Translations under genes and position numbers: made by a program
Shown here: positions 33,359 to 44,549 of the stretch, piece by piece
How positions within the stretch are numbered: the first letter of the stretch is position 1
Layout of the letters: each line of letters starts with the position of its first letter
Assembly (NCBI GenBank): GCA_014058105.1
Contig: JACGCM010001441.1
Location: forward strand, 2,790,001-2,854,000
Origin: Kingdonia uniflora
Taxonomy: Eukaryota > Streptophyta > Magnoliopsida > Ranunculales > Circaeasteraceae
DNA length: 64,000 nt
Reading direction: 5' to 3'
The notes under the pieces: generated by a model
Database searches by the model: none
Told to the model about the DNA's origin: nothing
What the model saw: the letters and a program-made list of their open reading frames with translations, nothing else

Positions 33359-33719
33359 GAAATCAGGATTCTTTCGCCTATGAGCATGGGGTTATGAGCC
33401 GTTCTAGTTGAGCTAGGATGCGTCAGCGAAAGACGCGTTGATCGGATCTATGTTCTTATATGCTGTGACCCAGCAAGAAATAGCTCTCGGTTTCGCGCGG
33501 AGCTGGGAGCGATGTTGCTAAATTGCACTAGGGAGCCAGAGGCGTGAGCAAGGAGCTGGAGGTGGAGCTAGTGCCGGAGGTGTGAGTCAGGAGACGGAGG
33601 TTCTCCATATATTTTTTTCTGCCTCGAACTCCATAATTTAATCAGTGGCTTTCTACTCTCTCTTTTTTTTCTTTTTTTCTTTTTTCTTTCTGGGAAAAAG
33701 AGAGGTTCTAATATGATTC

Positions 33720-35330
33720 GGATAACTTAGTTTACAAGGGCAAAAGTTCTCCCTATCTTGTGGCTTTTGCTATTGCAGCCCATACTTGGATTGGTAACAA
33801 ACTGTCAGTATCCCCCCTGGACTGCATTGAAGCTTGCGAGTCAGACTGTATTCCATGAATGATGATGTATTTCCCTTTCTCTATACCTAAATTCTAGTAT
33901 TTTGCTGCCATAACTTCCTTAGCTTTCTCGAGATTGACACTTTCAATGGCGGCAAATGTTGGCTTGGTACCTTATTCCTCTGTCTCCCCAACCAGTCGAG
34001 CATCTGATGGTACCTACTTGCCAAGAACTGATATCAATCCGTTTCACAAAAATCCCTCCACCCTATCTTAGGTACCTACATGCCAAGAACTGATATCAAT
34101 CCGTTTCACAGAAATCCCTCCACCCTATCTTAGGTTTGTGAAACCACTAATATTGCCAAAAAAAAATCTTAGGGTGGTGATGCTGGAGTTCTGGCGTTGG
34201 AGGCCAGCACAAAAAGCTAACAAAATAGAAGGTTAAGTATAAATTAACTTGATAGAAGATGGGAAAATCACTGACATATTATATTCTCTGAGAGATTCAA
34301 CCCTTCTGGTGTAAATGTTTCAGATAACATCAATCCTGCTCCTGCTGCATTTACATTGGGGTACACATAGCTAACTCTATCACGGCTTGTCGTCATAAAC
34401 AAGAAAGCTGCATGTCCTATTCCCACCAGTTTAGTTGATAATATCATGTCGTAGTACCTGCCCTGTCGAAAGATATGGAAAACTTGAAAGGTTTAGACCT
34501 TGCTTGGGTTAGCTAGAGATATACACGAAAACTACTTATATCAAGATCTTAGCAATGTGGGGGTTTTGGCGATAAAAAAATGAACTCTCCGGATCTTGCA
34601 AGAATTTCTTCCATGTACTCCTTTTCACCCCTGAATTGCACCAACACATTTTTTATTTTTTTTTGAAAGATTGTGGTATGGTGTAACTACCCAAACGTTC
34701 TGTAACCAGGAACTATTAGCAACGTGCCATTAGCTGGTTCATAAACCCAATATAGTGTAAAACTGACCTTGAGTATTCCTAGCATGTCTGTATACTCCAT
34801 GCGATCAGGAAAATTTTCATCAGGGTCATAAGCATTCGCCCCCCCTGACATTCTTATTTAATTCGTGAGTCTGTTTTCCTCTTGCAGCAACAATAATGTC
34901 CACTTGAACACCAGGGTACCTATCCTTGATTAATTGAATTACAGGAAAAACAACAAATTCGCCTAAACACCACCTGTTACTACATAGCAACATTTTTAAA
35001 CATCTCTTATTTTTTATCCTAATAAGTCAACTTCAACAGCTCACCCAAGAGGGAACTTGAGGAATCTATATGGGAGTCTTGGGTCTTCATCTTGTTTCCC
35101 GTAGGAGAACATCGAGCCATATTCCATTTCTGGGTCATCACCATAATAATCAAAGGCGTCTAGCCACGGGTTCTTTTTCTTAACATTTGCTGCAAGACTT
35201 GGTCTTGTACATGGATGAAGTTTATCTGATGGGTTTAAGGAGAGGTTGGAGAGTTTTGTTGATGAAGTGTATGTGAGGATGATTTGAGGAATGGTGAGAT
35301 GGGTTTGTGTAAGAGATGAGTTGTAACCAT
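33720..35330 (-). pseudogene. PnsB1: Photosynthetic NDH subunit PnsB1 (NDF1/NDH48) pseudogene
   Basis: Minus-strand blocks follow the order of the nuclear-encoded plastid protein PnsB1, part of the NDH subcomplex B used for cyclic electron flow around photosystem I. A start (ATG at 35330) and transit-peptide-like stretch come first, then 'NPWLDAFDYYGDDPEMEYG', 'QLIKDRYPGVQVDI', 'HELNKNVRGANAYDP', 'MEYTDMLGILK', 'HAAFLFMTTSRDRVSY' (about 34400), 'MLDWLG' and 'SLLPIQVWAAIAKATR' (about 33800). It is dead: there is a frameshift in the transit region, at least four in-frame stops between 34930 and 35050, another frameshift near 34930, stops in the later exons, and the C-terminal quarter is missing. 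A 62-base tandem duplication (34011-34133) lies in what was intron or exon edge. Confidence 0.8.
34011..34133. repeat. 62-bp tandem duplication in PnsB1 pseudogene
   Basis: GGTACCTACxTGCCAAGAACTGATATCAATCCG occurs twice at an offset of 62 bases (CCAAGAACTG at 34021 and 34083) with one base difference nearby. Confidence 0.85.
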
Positions 35331-35706
35331 TGAAGTTAGTTTTCAGGATTATTATTTTCTTTTGATGTTTTAGTTTGTGAAAGTGTCAGGAGAAATTGGA
35401 TTTTGGATGTGTGGAAGAGGGTTGGATAAGTAGTCTCTCATTTCTGCCTCATGTTCTCCATCACTATGGCTTCTACAGGTGAAGCTCACACACTACAGTT
35501 CTTTTGGTCTGACTTAGTAGGTTGCTATTTCTTACGGTTTCAGACTAGCAAATTGGCTTACTGCAGGACTAGGGTAATGGAAAAGTTAGAGTTGATTCAG
35601 TTTTTGTATTAATAGTTCCATTTTCGTCATCAGCAGAAGGAGAATGCTACATGAAAATTATTTAAACGGTTAGCAACTTTTTAGATCTTTAAGTTATAAA
35701 ATCATC

Positions 35707-36096
35707 CTAAATAACATGTGCAGATTGAATATCACAAGTGTAAAACGGTGTCCATACATACTGTTGGGGAAAATCATTCAGAACGAGAGCGAAAAACTGA
35801 AACCTGAGAGCCTTGTAAAAACACCTTATTTTTAATGATGGATTTTCAGCATGCAGGGCCAGGTACACGTCTACTTTGCCACTATCAAGTGAGGCAAAGA
35901 TCTCCTTAATACGTCCGTCTACACTTTGAAGAGAGGACCAACATAGTTTGGCATCCATCGCTGGCATCAATATTCCAGGTAAAGGTAGAATTCCGTCTTT
36001 ACATTGCGCGTGTGCTACGCTATTGTTGCTACCAAGTTTAGATCTCTTTCTCTTTTCTTTTCGTTCTTGTGAATTTAAGCGACAGAAGGAGGTCAA
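35707..36096 (-). CDS. Unrecognised 129-codon frame
   Basis: An uninterrupted minus-strand frame whose middle looks protein-like ('DGILPLPGILMPAMDAKLCW', 'SLQSVDGRIKEIFASLDSGK') while the end is non-descript. The middle could be a terminal exon or retained gene fragment. I do not recognise the family; start and end as given are only the frame limits. It lies 189 bases outside the start of the next repeat array. Confidence 0.3.
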   Translation of the reverse strand: MTSFCRLNSQERKEKRKRSKLGSNNSVAHAQCKDGILPLPGILMPAMDAKLCWSSLQSVDGRIKEIFASLDSGKVDVYLALHAENPSLKIRCFYKALRFQFFALVLNDFPQQYVWTPFYTCDIQSAHVI

Positions 36097-36227
36097 TTTA
36101 TAGGAGTTTGGCAGTGAAGAATAATAATCATTGGACTGAAAGTGTTGTTGTTACAGCCTCATTTATTTGATTGTTGCACTTGCAGCTGAACGTTGTACTT
36201 CAATTTTAACATTGTAAGCTGAAGTTA

Positions 36228-36514
36228 CACTGTAGAAATGTAACTTAACAGACCCAAGAACTTTAAGAATGACAACACACTGTAGCGTAAATACATGCTA
36301 ACATCGTTTTTTGTCAAAGTAAAGATAGAAAGTAGTACTATAAATCATAATTGTAAAGAGAGATCACAGCTCAAACATTGCGTCTACAGATAATTACTTT
36401 AAATATTTGGAAGCTGTAGAAATGTAGCTTCACAAACCCAAGAACTTCAAGAATGACAACACATTGTAGCGTAAATACATGCTAATATTGTTTTTTGTCA
36501 AAGTAAAGATAGAA
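36228..36514 (+). repeat. Host tandem array (about 185-bp unit), left of Mutator insertion
   Basis: CTGTAGAAATGTA recurs at 36230 and 36414 (184 bases). The unit includes AAAGATAGAAAGTAGTAC, AGAGATCACAGCTCAAAC and GAATGACAACACA. The array is cut at 36514 by the Mutator-like element and resumes in phase at 51606. Confidence 0.85.
36506..36514. other. Left 9-bp target site duplication
   Basis: AAGATAGAA directly before the left TIR, identical to 51606-51614. Nine bases is the Mutator superfamily length. Confidence 0.9.
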
Positions 36515-36561
36515 CGGAAATTATGAGAATAAATACTATTTCTTGTCATCTTTACAAAATC
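36515..36561 (+). repeat. Left terminal inverted repeat of MULE
   Basis: 47 bases ending ACAAAATC; 41 identities with the reverse complement of the right end. Confidence 0.9.
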
Positions 36562-37520
36562 GATACTTTGGCAAGCCTCTTATAAAATTGATACTAAAAT
36601 TAACAAATCGATAATAGTCCTACCTACTACCACCTAACTGCCACCCTAGTCTCTAACATTAAATGTTGATAGGTAGTTTAATCTGCTACAGTAATAAAAC
36701 TACCAATTCACAAAGATTACTCAACAAATGACAAAGCTATACCAAAACAATTATAAAAATATACACATCAACTGACAGTTCTCGCATAACAAATAATAAA
36801 TAATGCAGAAAAAAATGAGAAACTATCCCACTGGAGTTGTTGAGTAGTTTAATCTGCTACACTAATAAGAACAGTAATAAGATGGAAGATTCTTCCCTAA
36901 ATACACTACTAACCTTAAAAATAAAAGCATTTTCTTATTCTTCTTCTTCTTCAATAACAAACCTTCTACAAAAATCAAAGCAGATTTTTTTTGATGTACT
37001 GTTTGTCTCATTCATGTGCCAAGTCTTCTAACTATCGTTCTGCATTCGCTAAAGTCCTCACACAGAGGTCATTAGGGAGGAAAAGATTGTTGTTATCCTA
37101 GGTTATTCTCGTTGCCAAAGATCGTTGTTATCCTTCTCTTCGACCGTTGATGTAACCGTTGCAGTAAATATTATCTCTAACTCTGTATCCACCATCTCTC
37201 ACTGTGTATCTGCATCATGATTTGATATTTTTTTTCTTAAGAAAAATGTTATGGAAGACGATACAATTTGTACATGATAATTTTTCTTTAGTGTTTTAGT
37301 CATTTGTTTTCAGCTACTTTATCATTTATCATTTTTCTTGTATTATTTTTAGCATTTATTATATGCTACTATATCACTAGAATTGTTTATTGATATCATT
37401 TATTTCGGGATTCCAATCATTTGTTTTAGGGATTGCTGAAGTTGAGTTTTATATCATTTTTCTCATTATTTTTTTGCTACTTTATTACCCGAATTGTTTA
37501 TTTATATCATTTTTTCAGGG

Positions 37521-40500
37521 ATGAATGGAGTTCATCTTTATACCATTGTTTATTTTGGTGGGGATATCGTACGTCCAAAGATTGGATTAATCGTTAGTTA
37601 TGTTGGAGGAAGTACAAACCTTACCTTACTAAGAGTGCACTCGTCATACGAAGATTTCGTTACACTGATTGAAGAAGCAAACGAAATCCGTCGTGAGGAT
37701 TGTAAGCTGTACAACTTCGTCCATGGTTGTGTATGCGCAATTTCATCAGTCCAGGACTTTACTGTAGTAATCAATATTCATAAAACCAATCCCGGCACAC
37801 CCTTTTACATATGGATTGTTAATGAGCTTAGGGTACCTTCTCAGAACTCCCATAACTTTATTTCTGATTTCTATTCTTCGGGTAAAGGGTTGTCCACCAC
37901 CAAAGATACTGGTTCAGGTAGAGGCTTGTCCACCACTAAAGTGAGGGGACCTTTACGGCATAATTTATTTCCTGATCTTGAACCTGAATACAGGGGTTAC
38001 CCTGAAACAAACGGCAGAGGGCTTGATCAACGCAGGTTTGGACCTTTAGTGGAGGATGATGATATTCATCAATCAAATTAATCTTTCAAAACTATTCGTA
38101 TTGATGTTCTTCCCTCAAATGAACCTAGTATTTCTCAATTAAATGTTCATTTTTCAAATGAACCTGTGTTAACTAATGTTCCTCAATCAAATGAACATTT
38201 TCAAACCATCCCTATTGATGTTCATCTCTCAAATGAACCTTGTATTTCTCAATCAAATATTTATCTCTCAAATGAACCTGTGTTAACTAATGTTTCTCCT
38301 TCAAATGAACCTATGCTAACTAATGTTCCTCTTTCAATTGAACCCGAACCTATTATTGGACAAACTGAAACTTCAGGTAAGTTCGCAGAATTTGTCATTT
38401 GTGTACTGTGTTTTAGCATTTCTTATCCACTTTCTATCATGTTAAGTAGAATATTTTTCATTTGTTCAGCTGAATTTCGGTTTGAGCCACAACCCGAACA
38501 GGTAAAAGATCTCCTGGATTTTCAGTTTAAATCTGCTGCGTACACGAAAGATCCCTATGACTTCAGTAAAGAGTTTAACATTGGTGATTTATATCGAGAT
38601 AGGATTGAACTCAAGAATCACATAAAAGAGCTTATGCTGTTGTAAACAAGTTCAATCTCGAACACGTTCTGAGCAACGAATATAAAATCGTGGTACGTTG
38701 CAAAGGTCATAAATGCTCTTGGCGGATTTATGCGACAAGGTTGTTCGGTTCTGCCCTATTTAGAGTAAGTACTTATTGCTCCGTGCATACATACATCCGA
38801 GTAGAAATTGAAGGTGGGAACGCGTATAAGGCAACGTCTAGTAGATGGGTTGCTTCTATAATTTAAGTAAAAACTACGAAAAAACCCAAACTATAAACCT
38901 TCTGGAATTATTGATGATATGCAAATTTATCACAATATTGATGTAACATACAATCTTGCCTGGCGTGCGAAAGAAAAAGCCCACGCTGAGGTATCATTTC
39001 TTTATATGTCATTTGTACAACAATGTTTATCATTTTATTGCATGTCATTTTTTTGACTCACTGTGTCATTTGCACTGTGATGTTTATCATTTGTCTGATA
39101 CGCAATATCATTTTATCTACGTAATTACGAGCTACTTTGCTGAAGTAAGGTTGGTTGACCCAGATTTTATATTTGACATACAAACTACGAGTTGTAAGGA
39201 TAAGAGATTCACAAGGTGTTTTGGTGGTTTGGTCATCCCAAAAAAACTTATAAACTATTAAGACTAGTTATTGTGATTGACGGATTTTTTTTAAAGGGAG
39301 ATATCGTGGGACTCTACTAACAGCCATCGCCATTTACCCAAGTAATCATATTTTTTCACTTGCATTTTCAATAACAGACTCGGAGACCACCGAAAGTTGG
39401 ACATGCTTCCTGGAGATGTTTGGGCCTAATTTTCACGGTTATGACACTAGATTCGTCGTCATCTCTGACAGGAACCCTGAAATTATTAATGTTGTACCCA
39501 AGGTGTTTTAATTTGTAATCCATACGTTTTGTGCCTTCCACATATCGAACAACATTAAAACTACCCTCGAAAGCACGAGGATCGCATTTATGATGGCAGC
39601 AGAGGCCCTAACCAGCACTAATTTCGATAATCACATGAATGTTATCCGGAATACAGATCTAGTGGGTCTTCAATACATATTAGGTATTCCCAAGGAAACA
39701 TGGTCTAATCTATACATTTCAATGAGCAGGTACGTTGTCACTCTGTATTGATCAACTTCTCATTTGTTATAGTAAGAATAGTCATTATTACTCCATTTAT
39801 ATTCTTATTTGTCATATTTTTGTCCCATTTGCCATCTCTTTATGCTCATGTGGCATTTAATTTTTATGGTTTGCCATTTGTTCAGATACGGAGTCTCACC
39901 TACATAAATCATGTCGAGAGTTGGAATAACGTTATTTTGAAAGTAAGTGATCTCCCTATCCATGTGTTTATTGAGGAATTGCATATAATATGTTCGGAAA
40001 TGTCCTACACGTATAGGGAGGAAGTTGATAAGAGTTAAGCTCGCTTAACACCATGGGCTACAGATCACTGTAAAAGTAAAAAGTTTGTAGCGGATTCACT
40101 AACTTACAGGGTTCGTATATCACGTCACCATTTTCAGATGACTAGTTATGGAAGAACCGATTCGGTAAATATTGAAGATGGTACTTGTTCTTGTCGTTGG
40201 TGGCAAACGATGGGTATATCTTGTGAACACGGAGTACGCGCTCTGGGTCTTGCTAATGTTGATCCAACTATACGTGTATCTGAGTACTTCACAAACGATA
40301 CATACAACATGTTCATGAACCTATATGGATTCCTATATGTAGAATTAAGCAGTGGAAAATTTAAAAAATTGATCCACATATTCGTGCTCCTATTCCAACA
40401 GTTTGAGCCGGCCGTCCTCGTACGCAAAGGAAGAGAAGGGAAAAAAATGCCTGGTCTTGTCACCAAACTAAGATTTTGCAGTAGGTATCAAAAAAATGAA

Positions 40501-40635
40501 CACAATCGTCGTTCTTGTAACCTTCTGTCAATCCCATCAGATGACAATACACGTCCGACAATGATACCATCTTTTACGATGAGCACTGAGCCACTTGTCA
40601 TCCTAGACGAAGATGTTGTAATCAATTTACACTGA
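37521..40635 (+). pseudogene. MuDR-type (mudrA) transposase, multi-exon
   Basis: Starts at 37521, just after a TTTTTTCAG acceptor-like site. N-terminal unknown region, then a SNEP/LTNV repeat region (38100-38350). The MuDR DNA-binding domain follows at 38570-38880 ('RCKGHKCSWRIYA', then 'RWVASII'), and the DDE core: 'VIDGFFLKGRYRGTLL' (first Asp, about 39275), 'VISDRNPEI' (second Asp, 39460) and 'VESWNN' (Glu, 39915). A SWIM zinc finger 'CSCRWWQTMGISCEHG' is at 40195 and a C-terminal knuckle 'RFCSRYQKNEHNRRSC' at 40470. Introns contain many TCATTTGT words. Lesions: in-frame TAA at 38079, frameshift near 38623 and further breaks in the core. All domains and catalytic residues are present, so decay is recent or partial. 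Confidence 0.8.
38095..38355 (+). repeat. SNEP/LTNV coding tandem repeats in mudrA
   Basis: Degenerate units built from TCAAATGAACCT and CTAACTAATGTTCCT, encoding variants of L-S-N-E-P-V-L-T-N-V-P. They lie between the N-terminal region and the DNA-binding domain. Confidence 0.7.
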
Positions 40636-41229
40636 TGATTTTGGGTACTCTATGTATAATTTGTTTGTATGATCTTTATCGTGAGTATTGGTTATATTCA
40701 TCATTTGTCTAAATGTAACTATCATTTGTTTAAATTTTTTTATCATTTGTCTATTTCCATTTTTTTTAATTATTTGCCACTGAATTGTCATTTGTGCACG
40801 AAGAATTTCTCATTTGTTTATTTCTATGATATCATTGTTTGCTTCTGAAGTGTTATTTGTACATGAAGATCTTCTCATTTGTTTGTTTCCATGATATCAT
40901 TGTTTGCTTCTGAAGTGTCATTTGTGCACGAAGACTTTCTTATTTGTTTGTTTCCATGATATCACTGTTTTCCTCGGAACTGTCATTTATTCTCAAAGAA
41001 TTTGGCATTTCTTGGTTTCTATTATATTATTGTACGCCAATAATTTTTTATTGTCTGTTGAATTTTTATCATCAGTTTTGTTAAGTTCATTATTAAACTT
41101 GTCCCCCTTATATTATCAAACGGAAACCACTACTTAACAGCAAAAAGTAAACAAAATAACACAAAACAAAACATAATTTCATTTATACAAAAGCAAAGTA
41201 CTAGTTACCACAAAAAAACGAATAAACTA

Positions 41230-41707
41230 AACACCAAAAAAACAAATGTTCGCAACTCCTCCTGATCACGTTTCCCGCATTCAAGATCGCGCTCCAAAGC
41301 ATGTATCTTCTGCTCGAGACAGCTAATCTTATAAGACGACTCTTCCCACATTTTCTTATGCTCAACCTAGTCCAACTTTACGGCGCAGAACTGATCTTCC
41401 AAGAAGCGCATATGGAACTTGAACTCTTCAAAATGCTGATCTCTCTTTGCTATAGTTTGATACAGTTCATCCTGGATATGGAACTTGAACTCTTCAAAAT
41501 GCTGATCTCTCATAATTTCTCCCTGAAGTCTTCGTAATACTCTTTCATCATTTGGGCCTTCTCACCAGAGATATCCTTCTTCATTAAACATAGTCTATTC
41601 AATTTGTAGAGACTGTGGTCGCGCTGATCTTCCTGCATCCCTACCGACTCAAACTAATTGTATGAAGTGTTCTAAGAAACATGGCTAACTCGAGTGGAGT
41701 GCGACAT
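41230..41707 (-). pseudogene. MULE small coiled-coil gene, copy 2
   Basis: Starts MSHSTRVSHVS and parallels copy 1 at 42300-42748: 'SGEKAQMMKEYYEDFREKL' against 'SGENAQLLKEHYKDFKEKL', and 'EEFKFHMRFLEDQF' against 'EEFKFHIRFLEDQL'. It has extra stops and an internal 63-base repeat (HFEEFKFH twice). The same TGA follows 'REKL' as in copy 1. Function unknown; likely a coiled coil. Confidence 0.55.
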
Positions 41708-42299
41708 TTTTCTTCAGAAGTTGAAAAAAGTTTAGGGTTAGGGTTTGAATTGTTGAAGAGTTGAGAATAGTTAATTTGAGATTAGGGTTTTTATAATGGG
41801 AGTTGAAATGTTGAATGCATTGGGAAGGGACATGTGTCAGGGATTACCCAATGTTTAGGGTAAAAGTTATTATTACTTCGGTTCGGCGTCGTTGTTTCTT
41901 GTTGTAAACGTAAGTAATATGGGTATTTAAACCTAGTTGTCTAATCAATTATCATTACTTGTCACATTGATTTGTCATATGTTAAAAATAAGTTTGCATT
42001 TGTTTTTATGCTAAATATCATTATCTCTTTCCTGGACTGTCATTGTTTAAGGATAATTTATTATTTGTCTGTTCAAATGTTATCACCAGTTTAGTTTAGT
42101 TTAAAATTTATCTACCATTGTTCATGGAGTGTTTATCATTGGTTTGGTTCCCTTATATCATTTATTTCGAATGGAACTTCTCAGCAGTTTGTTCCCCTCA
42201 TATCAGACAGAAATCACTATTTGAAAGTGAAAAAGCAAAACGAAACAAAACAAATGTTCATACAAGGGAAACAATAATAACAAAAAAAAACTAAAATCA

Positions 42300-42748
42300 A
42301 ATAACACAAATGTTCATAACTTCTCACTTGGGGAATTCTGATCACGTTCCATAGCCATGATCTTCTGCTCGAGACAACTAATTTTACAGGCCGACTCCTC
42401 CCACAATTTCTTGTGCTCATCCCGGTCTAACTTTACAGCGTAAAGCTGATCTTCCAAGAAGCGGATATGGAACTTGAACTCTTCAGAACGTTCTTTTTTC
42501 TTTTTCATAATTTTATCCAGTTCCCCATCCATTTCATCGAGCTCTCATAATTTCTCCTTGAAATCTTTGTAATGCTCTTTTAGCAGTTGCGCATTCTCAC
42601 CGGAGACATCCTTCTCCTTTAAGCAAATTTTATTCAATGTGACGAGAGGTTCGTCAGCCTGATCCGCCTTAATCCCTACCACCTCAAACCAATATTGAGG
42701 GGTGCTGGAAGAGACACGGCTAAATCGAGTGGAGTGGGAGTACGACAT
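42300..42748 (-). pseudogene. MULE small coiled-coil gene, copy 1
   Basis: Begins MSYSHSTRFSRVSSSTPQYW at 42748 and, apart from one in-frame TGA after 'DFKEKL', runs to a stop near 42314, about 145 codons. The second half is a strong coiled coil ('ELDKIMKKKKERSEEFKFH', 'ISCLEQKIMAMERDQ'). It lies on the minus strand between the transposase and the GRF gene inside the MULE and is duplicated about 1.05 kb downstream. Many plant TE small proteins pair a coiled coil with a GRF finger; a separate coiled-coil partner here is a plausible but unproven reading. Confidence 0.5.
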
Positions 42749-43040
42749 TTCTTGAGAAGTTGTAAAGAGTTGAGGGTTAGAGCTTTAATTTAGGGTTTTT
42801 TATACTTGGAGGAATAAGACTTTGAATTACGCGTGGCAGGGTTTAGGGCTTAGTGTTTAGAGTGGTGGGAACCACGTGGATGTTTTGGTTAGATAACTTA
42901 TTGTAAATGTAATGAAAGTTGACTTTAAGAATGACTTGTCACATCGTCTGTAATGGTAAGAATCTGTCGGCTTTAAAGCGAGGGATATGACATTTGTTGT
43001 AACCAAGGATATCATCGTAATGTGTTAATTCTCATTTCTT

Positions 43041-43048
43041 TATAAATA
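43041..43048 (+). promoter_or_regulatory. TATA box of GRF zinc-finger gene
   Basis: TATAAATA lies 84 bases upstream of the ATG at 43125, a normal plant core-promoter distance. Confidence 0.5.
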
Positions 43049-43124
43049 GTTTGTCATAACCTTATACTACATAACCTGTACACTTGCTTACAGTTTTCAA
43101 GCATTACATACTTCCAAACCAACG

Positions 43125-43334
43125 ATGCATTCCCTTATTTGCTGGAGCGGTGAAAATTGTGATCTTCGTCTCTCATGCACAAGCCTCAACCCTAACCCCT
43201 GGTTCTGTCAATGCGCTTGCAAAATTGGTGGGTGTGGTTTATGGACGTGGGTAGATGAGGTGAAAATGTGCGATTGTAGTCTCATTTGCAGAGTCTCTAA
43301 ACTGCCCAGTAGGAGATTATACTATTGCCCATAA
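43125..43334 (+). CDS. GRF-type zinc-finger protein carried by MULE
   Basis: 69 codons. The protein has the zf-GRF layout: 'ICWSGENCDLRL', then 'NPNPWFCQCACK' and 'CGLWTWVDE', corresponding to the family pattern C-x-C-G ... N-P-x-R-x-F-x-x-C ... C-x-x-F-x-W-x-D. The usual first C-x-C-G and the G-R-G/R-F residues are altered (CWSG, WF), so zinc binding may be weakened. GRF fingers bind nucleic acid and are common in plant transposons. The frame is short; a coiled-coil second half usually present in plant homologues may continue beyond the stop in another exon (43335-43600). Confidence 0.55.
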   Translation: MHSLICWSGENCDLRLSCTSLNPNPWFCQCACKIGGCGLWTWVDEVKMCDCSLICRVSKLPSRRLYYCP

Positions 43335-43909
43335 TACCATTGTTAGTTTAAAACTTGGTTTTGAGAATCCTCTACGCCTGATGATTCTAGAAGGCCACAA
43401 TCGTCAACAGGGGAAGACATCACAAATTCTGGTCAAGGGAGCAATCAGATCCTCGATACTATTACATCTGAAACTTATCCTCAACTAAGGATCTCGGAGG
43501 TCAGAACAAAGATGCTGCAATATTTTTTATCCAAGTTAAAATCTCTAGATCTTAACAAGTAGAGAAATATGTAGGAGACAAGTGTAGTATTCCTTATCTT
43601 TAGTGACGTTAATTTATGGCATTAGAATGTTAAACTCTTAAAGATCAAATGCTAAATCATATATAGAAAATGACAACATTTTAATAATATCATACAATAT
43701 ATAGATTGTAAATGATAAACGTCTTGAAACAAATGGCAAATGGATTATTGATGGATGACATATATTTCATTAAATGCCAAATACATTCAGCACTCGGGGA
43801 TCATTTCCAATGGGTTTGGTCAGCATTAAATACTTCTATGTTTCAATTCATTATGACATTGGGATTTGGAACTCAACATTAAATACTGTTGTGGTTTGCA
43901 GTGCTATGG

Positions 43910-43917
43910 TATAAATA
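43910..43917 (+). promoter_or_regulatory. TATA box of gene A, copy 3
   Basis: TATAAATA 89 bases upstream of the ATG at 43999, matching the 88-base distance in copy 2. Confidence 0.55.
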
Positions 43918-43998
43918 CTGTTGTGGTTTATTCGGCAAGTACTTCTTTATTCCTTATTTAATCTTGTACAACTATTGTGTATCTGCTCTGTGAAGAAG

Positions 43999-44313
43999 AT
44001 GGTGACCACCAGACGCCAAGCGTACAAGGCTAGGATTCTTGCCAAGATGCAAAAGCTGCAGCTTTGATACTTTGGGACCCAGTCCCTTGAAGTTCCTATT
44101 CCCATTCCAGTGCGTCCTACCATCCATGGGATGATGTATGAAGAGGTAGAAGAAGCAAATGACGATTATTATCAAATGCTCCGCTTTCACTATATGGTGA
44201 CGTTGGAGCAGGGGCAGAGAATTGGTTTGCATCTTCTAGCAGAGGATGTTGTTACAGCGGCGGATGAAGCGGCTGATATACTTCCGATAATGTCTTTTCA
44301 TTACCCTGAGTAG
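43999..44313 (+). pseudogene. Tat antisense gene A, copy 3, inside the MULE
   Basis: 105 codons from ATG (MVTTRRQAYKAR) to TAG, with one in-frame TGA at codon 23. It is clearly related to copy 2: 'GTQSLEVPIPIPVRPTIHGM' here, 'EEVEEANDDYYQMLRFHY', 'LLAEDVV'. The flanks also match: TATA region, and TTCGAGCTAATGAAAG in the 3' region near 44453. MULE-type ACAAATGA repeats lie on both sides, so a Tat segment of about 0.7 kb was captured by, or inserted into, the MULE. No Tat LTR is present nearby. Function unknown. Confidence 0.6.
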
Positions 44314-44549
44314 GATAAAAGGAAGAGATGGCTGTGGTGGTGGGTGTTATAGAGGAAGAGACGGTGGTGGTGGTAGGAGAGACCGACCACCACTACCTCC
44401 GAGTGCATAAACTGATATAAATTGATGTAATGTAAATTGTGATCTATAACAATATTCGAGCTAATGAAAGTTTTTTTTTTTGTGCCCAATGAGTATTGTA
44501 ATTTCGAAGTAAAGAAATCTAATCTTAGCATGTTGAAGATGAAGATGAT

